From the NCBI GenBank assembly GCA_037783545.1, contig JBBELK010001059.1, positions 62,001 to 126,000 of the forward strand: DNA of 64,000 nt, in the 5' to 3' direction. Positions 55,500 through 64,000 of the stretch are shown here, in pieces. Under the pieces are notes generated by a model. The model was not told the origin of the DNA, made no database searches, and saw only the letters and a list, made by a program, of their open reading frames with translations. The position numbers and the translations under genes are program-made. Source of the DNA: Henricia sp. BOLD:AAB3569. Its lineage: Eukaryota > Echinodermata > Asteroidea > Spinulosida > Echinasteridae. The number at the start of each line of letters is the position of its first letter. The first letter of the stretch is position 1.

Positions 55500-56390
55500 A
55501 CGCCTCCACCCGCACCTACAGCTATACAGGCCGAGTCGACCAGTCGAACCCGCCAAATGTGCACCGTATATTTAATTGAATTTTGTGCGGAAGATAAGAA
55601 ACAATTTATCTCCAGCTTCTGACTGCGGCGCGGCGATGTTAACACTGGCGGATCTTGCCCTTTCATCGGTCATTTTGGTTAATTATTATACTATTGCCTT
55701 GGTAACGCGGAAATCGGTGGAAAATGGCGGGCTTTTAACTGCACCTTGCGTCACCATATGGTCGTTTTGCCGGCCGGAAACTGGCGCTCTTTGCTTCGCG
55801 AATATTTATATTGTATCATTTTCTATTACGGCACTTATGACGTAACTTAGGTCCACTTTGCTGAATTATTTTTTTAACAACCAACATATTGTGATTAGAT
55901 TAGTTAAATTTAAGTGAAATATTAATATTTTACTGCTGTTTTGCTTGGTCTTCTATTTCGAGTACTATTCTTGGCAATAACATTTGTAGTTTTACTTGAC
56001 GATTATAATAGGAGAGTAGCCTTCTTGTCCAATATTCCAAGTTTGAATCCTGATTCGGGGTTAAAGTTTAAAAAAATAATACATGCAGATCGATTCAAGT
56101 TATCAAGAACAAACATATGCATATTGCAGTCAAACTTAATTGTCTACAGTGGCCAGTGGATAAAGAGACCACCCGCCCCACCCCGCCCGAGTGGCGAGGT
56201 GAATGTTTAATGGAAGAAATAACTAAAATATTGCATTCAAATCCCTGTCCTGAAACCTTTTAAGAAGCCCCTATAAAGTGCCATTGTAGGAGAAAGCACC
56301 TAAATTTCAATTTTTCAAATTTCAATTTTTTTCCCCGACACCCCCAGATGGGCGTGATTTCGGCACACAGTAGGAGCCATGCACAACCTC
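55500..56390. other. Gene-free stretch
   Basis: No supported feature. GTGGCCAGTGGATAAAGAGACCACC near 56150 resembles the ends of the CAGTGAAACCTG family but is too short to call. Confidence 0.5.
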
Positions 56391-56394
56391 ACCA

Positions 56395-56567
56395 TTAAGC
56401 CCGCCGCACACCTTTGCGATTTACCGGCCCAGCGGGCCACATTTTTTTTATACCGGAAAGGTGTGCGCTAACCATAGACGTAGACCGGAGCAAATCAAAC
56501 TTGTTTGATTTTCCGCATCCGATGGTCCGGTGTCCGATAAATCGCAAATGTGTGCGGCGGGCTTTAA
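56395..56567. mobile_element. 173 bp MITE, TTAAAGCCCGCCGCACAC ends
   Basis: ATTAAGCCCGCCGCACAC left, GTGTGCGGCGGGCTTTAA right, followed inward by TTTGCGATTTA / TAAATCGCAAA. It looks like a relative of 47092-47257 in length and end design. Confidence 0.8.
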
Positions 56568-56585
56568 CCAAAAGCGAAATCCGCC

Positions 56586-56625
56586 CCTGTGAGTAAGAGG
56601 TCTCTGGTTCGAATCCCGATAAGAC
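56586..56625 (+). pseudogene. tRNA-like B-box fragment
   Basis: GTCTCTGGTTCGAATCCCG resembles the T-arm of a tRNA, but no A-box or acceptor stem is visible upstream. It abuts the MITE at 56395-56567. Confidence 0.25.
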
Positions 56626-56960
56626 CCATATGATTTCAGGCCTATCATCTCAAGTTTGGTCGTTTCATTTCAATGGTGATTAGGCCTATATAACATACCG
56701 AATAAATATTTTAGAGGCATATCTAGGACAAACAACTTGCCTCGCAGACATGGACAATGCATTTTTAGTTTTCGAATTTTTTTTACCTTCCAACTGCAAA
56801 GGAGGTGATTACTTAACACGCCATCTGAGCCGGGGGAAACGACGGCCTCGCGGGTATTCACACGACACCTGTTTGGTCATGTCATAACACGGAAACGCCG
56901 TATCTTCACCGCAGTGTGCGTGCGTGGCCTACATTTCAGCAAACACGAAACATTTAAAGA

Positions 56961-57795
56961 CAGATTACACGATTGGGAAACTTTTAAAATCAGGAACATT
57001 TGTAGTATCGAAGAATATTGTTGATAAACTGCTTTGTAGAAATTTCAGCCACATAGATGCAGTAATACTTCAGAAAACCTGAAAAATCCAGGCATGTTTT
57101 TGTGTGTGAGTGAATTAATAATAAAGCACCTTCAGTTGGCAATTTCTCCCACAAAGGTACAATTTTACACGGGAAAAAATCATGTGGTGTTTGTTACCAT
57201 TGCTATCAACACTTTTAGTCGGATTTTTCTTGTCAAATCGTGAAGTAAAACTTTGGGTAACTACAAATTTTGTATTGGGCATTAAATTTTATTTTAAGAG
57301 TTGACAAAAAACACATTTCTTAAAGAAGTGTTGATAGCGATGGTATATAGCAAACAGTCAAACACCGCATGATTGGTCTGTGTCAAAAATGTTACAGGCC
57401 TATACCTTTCTGCTGCTGGTGGTTTTGAAATGTGTGTGCACACATTTCTTAATTCAATGCGTAGATATTAAAGGTTTTTTTAAACATCGCTCCATTGCAC
57501 AAGTATTTTTTAGTGAAAGCCCCAATACATCATTTGCAGTGACCCAAAATTTTACTTCACGAGTTGACAAGAAAAAAACAGAATAAGTGTTAATAGCAAT
57601 GGTAACAAACACCACATGATTTTTTCCCGTGTAAAATGGTAGCTTTGTAGGAAAAATTGCCAACCGAAGGAAGTTTTTTTCTTTTTAAAGTTCTATACGG
57701 CTTAAATTTATACATAAGGCATATTTATCAACACTATTCTTTAGTTATGTAATGCTGTTGTTCCTGTTTTTAAAAATGTTCCAATCATGTAATCC
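56961..57795. mobile_element. Full-length palindromic element of the CTTGTAGAAATTTCAGCCAC family
   Basis: About 835 bp. The left arm starts GATTACACGATTGGGAAACT and the right arm ends with its diverged complement (TTCCAATCATGTAATC). Both arms carry CAACACTTTTAGTC / GTTGATAGCAATGG modules, and a third partial module lies at 57293-57375. This explains the many single-arm copies in the window. No coding region is seen. Confidence 0.68.
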
Positions 57796-58202
57796 GGGGA
57801 TAACAGAGATTAACGGGCCGTGAAGACCGTTGCACGCGGGCCGACCCAAGGGGACCGCGCCGTGTTCGGTTTCAATACACTGGCGACTGAATGGGAAGCA
57901 TTAGGCCGAAAGCAAATTTAAATGAATACCCTTTTTTCGTCACTTGCCCTAAGGTGGTGGCTTTAGACACAGATCACTGAACCATTTTCTGCATTTTAGC
58001 AATGGACGCTTTAGCGGACTGAAAGTCGCTATGACGTCAACTGACGTCATACGTCGCCTCTCTATCGTGAGAGCCAAGCGTCCGTGGGTTTCATTTTTGC
58101 TTCGTGACAACTGCGCAAACACTTGAAATAAAACGAAATAGGTCATCCGTCGTGGTAATCGAATAATAATAAAATACTCTTCATTAAATGAAATGTATAC
58201 TT

Positions 58203-58331
58203 GCCCTTTCACGACGCGGTGTGCGCAATTCAGTAAGTGCATTTTAAACGATAACAACTATAGTACCACGGAGCTGATCTGAGCGGAGAAGAGGCACTTC
58301 GTATAGTGTATACCGCGTCGTGAAATGGCAC
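58203..58331. mobile_element. MITE, TTTCACGACGCGGT ends
   Basis: TTGCCCTTTCACGACGCGGT left, ACCGCGTCGTGAAATGGCA right. It lies just before the poly-C/poly-G region. Confidence 0.75.
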
Positions 58332-58409
58332 GTAGCCTATATTTCTAATTAAAGGTGAATTACAGGATTGGAAAACTGCTATACAAACGGCGTTATCTCC
58401 AGCGGAGAT

Positions 58410-59015
58410 GGAGGGGGTGTGGGGGAGGGGGGGGGGGGGGACTCCCCCTCCTAAAAAGTGTCGTGCCCACCCACCCCCTTGTGCCCCCCCCCCCCCACCC
58501 CACCCACAACCCCCCCCACCCCACCCACAACCCCCCCCCCCCAAAAAAAAGCTGCTAATTTCCATAATTATGTGGGGTTGAGGATATGTATGATACGCTC
58601 AGTACTTACAAAATTGAAAAAAATGTGTTCATGGGTTTGGGGGGGGGGGGGGGGGGGGGCGGGGGGGGGTTGCTCTGACTCAAAAAAGTACTACATTTTC
58701 TGTGTGTCCACCAGTTTCCGCAACAAGCCGATACATATAAAAATGACTGGTAACCACACACCCCCCCCCCCCACCCTCCCCCCGCCCCCACCCTCCCCCC
58801 GCCCAACACCCTCTCCCTCGGTCACCCCTAATTGAAACACACTACGTTATGGGTTTTTTTGCCCCCCCCCCCCCCCCCCCCCCCCGGGGTTGGGGGGGGG
58901 GGGGGGGGGGGGGGGGCGGGCAACCGGTCCTCCCCCCGCCCCTCCCGCTGAGCGACTTTGTCGGATTTTCCCGCAAAACCCCTCCCTGAAAAAAATTCCT
59001 AGATCCGCCCCTGCA
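58410..59015. repeat. Cluster of long poly-C and poly-G runs
   Basis: G-run near 58426-58440, CCCCACCCA units at 58487-58542, a G-run at 58638-58669, C-runs at 58760-58800, then C-run and G-run facing each other at 58862-58920. The end is AAAACCCCTCCCTGAA, GATCCGCCCCTG. Homopolymer lengths may be unreliable. Confidence 0.85.
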
Positions 59016-59364
59016 GTAGTAATGTTTTTTTAAACAAGTAATCCCTCATCCCAGCAAAGACTGCGTATGAAATTAATATCATTTCAAGGCCCTTTAAATC
59101 ACCTTTAATATTTCCTTTTCGCGACATGCCAAAAGTTGCGTCTATTCGCCGAGATATCTAGTGTGTAAACACTGAAAGACACCCCAACAATACTGATATT
59201 GACAGGCATCTACGTGAATCATCGAAGCCGCCGTGGACTTCGGTCGAAACGGTCTACGGCACAAGACTCGCTTTTGGTTTCATTCGAGTCTTTGCGTATC
59301 AATCATTTTTCTGCCTTTTTATCCACGACGATCTGACCTCACATCAGGCTTCATTTTCGGGTGC

Positions 59365-59600
59365 CCCATATTCGTGCGTAAACGCGACGCGCGTTGCTTT
59401 GAGAAAAAGCGATGTGAAAGGAATTTGGAGTGAAACGACAAACTGAAAATCACTGAATTATAAAAACACTTTCCGCCAATGTTAATTTTGTAGTTTTTAG
59501 CCCGTCGTTTTATTCAAATTCCCTTCACATTGCTTTTTATTCTTTTCAAAGCGACGCGCGTCGCATTACGCGCGACAAGGCTCAGTGTGTATACACCGTT
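59365..59600. mobile_element. MITE, GGTGGATTCACAC family (copy 2)
   Basis: Interior GACGCGCGTTGCTTTGAGAA / CTTTTCAAAGCGACGCGCGT; the ends are decayed (right GTGTGTATACACC). Confidence 0.7.
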
Positions 59601-59609
59601 ATACAAGCC

Positions 59610-60385
59610 CTCATATTTTCTTTTGGAACAAACGATAAAGCGAGCCACTGTTCGTAAAATAGTGTCGAGTGCCGATTGTATTGGCAAAGTGCACTGTACC
59701 TGTTTCAGTCATTTGGAACAATAAAAATTGGAACAAACATTATCTGAGAGTGTGCAAAAATTAATAAGCTGGGACCGTGTCGTGCTACACCTGTCTGGGC
59801 TATATAATCATGTGACAGATTGCGCAACCCGGCCAAATCCACATTTTTAACAATCACGCCACATTCAGCCTTTGTTCACTTTCGGTATGATCCTCGGATT
59901 ACGAGAAATCGTGATTCAATAACCTGAAATTCTATTGTCGGCTTTTATTCAATTTTTATTCAACACTGTGCCTGAAGCGAAACCACAACCGACCCTGGTT
60001 ACTGAGCACACTGCGGCTATGGTCCCGCCGATCCCGACCGTACCGCGCCGCCAAGGTCCCGGGGACGGTCAGGGCTGCGCCCGGCCAAGTGTTGGTGGTT
60101 TGCCGGTGTTGAACGGGGAGGTGACAATTTAATCTGGTTCCTTCTTTGAACTGTAGGGGTGAGGTTCCGGCCTCGTATGGAAAAACAATAAACAGAATGC
60201 GAAAGCGCATCTCATGAAAAAGTATACATTTTCTTCAAATATCAACATGCAAAATTATTGTTATATGAAATATCGTTTCGACTGCATGTGATTTATCCGA
60301 ACCCATCGTGTGTGGTCTCAATTTCATGAAAAAAATTATGCATAATTTGTTTAGCAACTGTTGGTCAACAATTGATGAAAGCACA
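59610..60385. other. Gene-free stretch with a GC-rich island
   Basis: 59990-60130 is GC-rich and open on both strands, without a recognisable domain. It could be a retroelement remnant; nothing else is supported. Confidence 0.45.
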
Positions 60386-60990
60386 GGGGTGGATTGCAAT
60401 AAAGACAGTTAGGACGTCCTAACCCCTAGGACGTCCTAAGTCTGACATCACTAAGACATCATAGATTATTTTGCCTTGCAATAAACATTTATGTATCCTA
60501 ACTTGTGTCCTAGGACACATAAAATTTAAGACACCTAATATGTGTCCTAAGTTATGTCTTTGGAAAAATTTCTAAATTTCCTGCTAAATTTTGACAAAAG
60601 GAGCATTGTGACTAGGATCAAAAGTTTATTTGTTGATAGTTTATCTTTCTTAAACTCAGTTTCCACTGAAAGGAAATTACGATTCAAGCTGGACCTATGT
60701 TAATTCTGAAAGTTTTCACGATGTTTTTCACGCCACTGTCACGCGTACGTACGGCATCAACAACCGGCAAGTAATGTAGTGCACATGCGCGATGGTATGC
60801 AAACGCACGAATGCGATTGAAACGCCGCTCACAACAGTAAAGACATACAAGCTTTTATGTCTTAGCTAAGACGTACTAACTTTTGGATATTGCAAGGCAT
60901 TTTTCAATGTGTCGTAGCTAAGATGTCATAAACTCAGTTAGGACACATGATGTGTCTCAGACTAAAGACGGTTATATTGCAATCCACCCC
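60386..60990. mobile_element. 605 bp transposon, GGGGTGGATTGCAATA ends
   Basis: Perfect 16 bp inverted ends. Inside are many TTAGGACGTCCTAA and GTGTCCTAGGACAC palindromes and TTAGCTAAGAC motifs. No transposase frame, so non-autonomous; superfamily not assigned. Confidence 0.82.
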
Positions 60991-60991
60991 A

Positions 60992-61915
60992 GGACTTTTT
61001 CTAATACTGCCTAACGGCAAGCAAGTTGGTATTCATTCCATGACTCGAAAACCCATTATTTTGGGTTAAAATTATTTAAAAGGGTGAATAAAAACTAAAC
61101 AAAGAAAAACCACGTTTTTTCCAACATCTAAGAATTTATAAGTTTTTGAGCATGTTGTTGTGTTACCAAAGGTTATGGGGCTTCGGTTTTCAAATATTCG
61201 GTTTTGATTCTATAGGTTTTCTCGTTCAGTTTTAAGTACCAAGTTCGTTTCAGATGCACTCGTTTTAGCGCAAATTTGATTGCAGTTTGGGATCATCCTT
61301 CAATTATTAAAGAGAGCATTCAATTTGGTTTTTCGAGCACGCAATCGGGAAAATTCCGCACCCAAATTCAAAACTACGCGCATTCAATTTTGAAATACTA
61401 GCGAAAATCATTCAAATTTGCCCAAGCCCCGGGCTTGTGCTAATTGAATGAAGATTCAATGCTTTGTATTTGAATGACGCAAATTCTAATCTGGATGTCT
61501 TAGCGAACAAATGTGGATGTCTTTAAACGAGATTGAATAACGTGCAAATGAATAAGAACCAGAGAAATTGCGTCCTGATCAAAATCACTTGAATTCGTAC
61601 TTCCACAAACGAAATCGAATGCATTTCTGATGAATTCGAGCGAGAAAACATATGTACTATCCGGTTTCACACTTGGAAACCGAATACCCGAAAATGAACG
61701 GTCAAAAATCGATTCTCCATTACTTTTTAACTAGACGCGAAATTTATGAAGTGTGTGAAGCTAGTATGAATGCACAAATTATTGATCCAAACGAAAGTTT
61801 ATTTTATACCTATAGTCCGTCAACGCTGCTCTAATCGCATTTGCAGCAGCGCTATAATCTAACAAAATATAGGTGCATGCCAAACATATCTGTGCTTGCT
61901 GAACCGGCTTCAAAT
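60992..61915. other. Gene-free stretch rich in ATTCAAATTTG-type words
   Basis: 61240-61640 repeats CATTCAA/TTGAATG and GAATTCG words in both orientations, suggesting a degraded palindromic element without clear ends. Confidence 0.4.
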
Positions 61916-62410
61916 AAACTCCTCAAAAAAAGTTCGGAAAGTCAAGTTTGACTGACGATTTCTCTCTTGTTGCAAAAACATATTCCTTGAATTTTATATC
62001 ATTGGAAAGCCCTGTTATTCCTCTTTACGATGATGTGTCATTTGTTATGATTAAGCAATTGGGGGATGTGCAGCACAGCTGAATACGGGGGCGGGTGTAA
62101 AGTGAAATGTCACAAAATGCATTGCTATTGTCAAAAAGTGGATTGACACATTCCCGGATCCCATCCTCCAAGCAAAGGGGAATGCACTGCATGACAATAG
62201 CAGTGAATTTTGTGACATTTCACTTTCCACCCACCCCTGTATTCCGCTATACTGCACATCCCCCCAATTGATTAATCATAACAAATGACACATCACTGTA
62301 AAGAGGAATAACAGGGCTTTACAATGATACCAAATTCAAGGGAAATGATTTAGTAACAGGAGAGAAATCGTCAGTCAAACCTGACTTTCCGAACTTTTTT
62401 TGAGGAGTTT
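61916..62410. mobile_element. 495 bp MITE with ~200 bp inverted arms
   Basis: AAACTCCTCAAAAAAAGTTC and complement at the ends; the arms stay paired through TGACTGACGATTTCTCTC, CCCTGTTATTCCTCTTTAC and ACAAATGACACATCA up to a core near 62160. Confidence 0.87.
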
Positions 62411-62730
62411 AGATAGATTGTGGGTAGATTGTTAGATAGATGTGGGTTTTGTGGGTAGAGTTCCGATTTTGGACTCCAAACTTCAAGAGGACGGTAAATC
62501 CCGAAGCGTTTCATGATTCAGTGTAGCGGATTGTACAACAAATATTTTATGCTTTATTTTTTTTCGCGCGCGTGGAATACGATTTGCCAAAGCGGAGGAT
62601 AGATAATGCGTTTTCAAAATTCCAATTTCCAAATATATAGGCTATATTCCCATTTTGAGATTTTCGGTTCTCACTAATCCTTGGTGTATTAGGCCTAACC
62701 TCTCGTTGCTGAAAATGACGGGAGAAGCGC

Positions 62731-62808
62731 GGCGGATCCAGCCTCATTAAATCAGGAATACAATGGATTTCAATTGTATTCCTGTATTTTAATGAGGCTG
62801 AATCTGCC
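62731..62808. mobile_element. Short hairpin element, GGCGGATCCAGCC ends
   Basis: GGCGGATCCAGCCTCATTAA and its complement around CAATGGATTTCAATTG. GGATCCGCC-type ends also appear alone at 39538-39548 and about 59000-59012, a pattern known from hAT-like elements (inference). Confidence 0.7.
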
Positions 62809-63129
62809 ACTGGGGAGAAGCCATTCCTCTTCATTGCCTTTATGAGGTATAAGGTCATTGACCCCACAGCAGCCTCCAGGCAGGAAAACCAAAAGTGGCC
62901 CTTTGCCTATAATACATTGTCACCGCAATCACGAAGTGACATAATTGCCCGCTGAGCGTCAGAAAGTGTTTTTGAGAAAATCGAGTTTGAAGTTGGTCAC
63001 TTTTTGAAACTAAAACTGTGTGCATTTCTTCAAGGTCTATTTAGTAATATGTGATCTGTATAAAAAAGTTGGGATCTTGAATTTAAAATCTGTACCAATA
63101 AAATATTAATTTAACCATTAAAATCGTAG

Positions 63130-63360
63130 TAATTAATTTCCAAAGACATTCGTCTCTTTGTGAAACGCGAAACGCTGTTTTTGTCCCAGCGCGCCTGTGT
63201 TAATCTCATCCTCGCAGACAGGCATGCAAAGTAATCTTTCTCTCTTCGTGAAAACGGACCTTTTGTGATCTGTCTCTTTGTGAAAACGCGAAACGCTGTT
63301 TTTGCACCAGCGCGCCTGTGTTGATTCCATCTTCAGACAGGCAAAGTGATCTTTTGCTGT
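63130..63360 (+). repeat. Tandem duplication, unit ~115 bp
   Basis: Two copies of a unit with TCTCTTTGTGAAA.CGCGAAACGCTG, CAGCGCGCCTGTGTT and CAGACAGGCA..TTCGTGAAAACGGA. Confidence 0.8.
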
Positions 63361-63465
63361 TCGTGAAAACGGAAAATTTGACTTTTGTGAAATTTTTCCA
63401 CGTGGCTAATTACAGTAATTAGACTTCTCGTTATATTTTCGACAAATGGACCTCACCAGGTTGTA

Positions 63466-63625
63466 GACCCGTTTTCACGAACACAACCAGAACACATTTC
63501 TGACGTAACGGCGTATTCAACCAATGGTCAGTTTTGGTCGTTACCAACAAAAGCCGGTCCTGATTGGTTGAATCAGTAATTACGTCAGAAACATGTTTCT
63601 AGTTACGGTCGCGAAAACAGGTCCC
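63466..63625. mobile_element. MITE with inverted TTTCTGACGTAA and CCAATGGTCA arms
   Basis: GACCCGTTTTCACGA / TCGCGAAAACAGGTC ends; TTGAATCA / TATTCAACCAAT inside. Some mismatches between arms. Confidence 0.72.
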
Positions 63626-63708
63626 TTGTTTCGGGAAACAAAATTGTTGGGAACATTTCGTGGGGTAGTCGGTCGCTCACATCGTGTAAACTGGAATTTA
63701 AACATCTG

Positions 63709-63745
63709 CGAACAAGCTTGAACAAGCTTGAACAGGCTTGAACAT
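63709..63745 (+). repeat. Decamer tandem repeat (GAACAAGCTT)n
   Basis: About 3.5 units; the first two units are identical and later ones are GAACAGGCTT and GAACATG. Two perfect RRRCWWGYYY half-sites lie head to tail. Confidence 0.75.
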
Positions 63746-64000
63746 GTTGGACGATGTTCGATCATGCACATTAATTTCAACAAATGTATGACAGTGATCA
63801 ACCTCTAAGCCAATCGGGTTACAGATCTGGGTCACGTAGTATTTTAGCTCAAATGACAATCCACAAAATCCATAAAATAATCGATGGTGAACAATGTATG
63901 GTGTGAACTAGGACTTCAAGTAATCTTGAACAAGAGTTTGCCCTGAGAAATAATAAATGAAATGAAACATAGTCATACATTTTATTGGATGAAGTTCTTT

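Noticed and set aside
60001-60132. Pro-rich coding exon
   Set aside because: Open on both strands owing to GC content, with no splice sites or domain that I can support.

Overview
The window is animal nuclear DNA: one split protein-coding gene and a very dense load of transposon remnants. The gene is a Polycomb-group chromobox (CBX) gene on the + strand. It is built from four exons at 569-612, 16095-16160, 24950-25004 and 26296-27171, all with canonical GT-AG splice sites and compatible phases. The exons encode the second half of a chromodomain, a short basic RRGKRPRR motif, a long low-complexity region with an acidic patch, and a C-terminal Polycomb (Pc) box. The 5' exon or exons with the start codon lie upstream of the window. 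I see no other host gene. The organism is probably a marine invertebrate deuterostome such as an echinoderm or hemichordate. This is a weak inference from the CBX class, the many short inverted-repeat elements, tRNA-SINEs ending in GCGCTATATAAAT-type tails, and a recurring TAGGCC/GGCCTA word.

Layout. 1-568: palindromic element and the acceptor of the first visible exon. 613-16094: a 15.5 kb intron dominated by a nested stack of five helentron/HINE-like elements (1920-15070). Their ends parse like balanced brackets: family 1 outer [family 1][family 2][family 1 [family 2]]. Both families start with a perfect 11-12 bp hairpin with a 5-base loop, continue into a T-rich tract and tandem units carrying TGACGTCA palindromes, and finish with an inverted copy of the 5' arm, a second hairpin and CTCTA. 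Their bodies are related but their ends are not. 16161-24949: an 8.8 kb intron with three SINE or SINE-like copies or parts and many MITEs. 25005-26295: a 1.3 kb intron holding one 485 bp MITE. 27172-64000: no recognisable host gene; MITEs of at least fifteen families, three LINE reverse-transcriptase C-terminal fragments (28140+, 49500-, 54345-), SINEs, poly-C/poly-G blocks and simple repeats.

Most reading frames here are chance or repeat-derived. The supported biology is the CBX gene, whose product should read H3K27me3 and tether PRC1 through RING1, and the unusual nested element array in its largest visible intron. Element ends are read by eye and may be off by a few bases.
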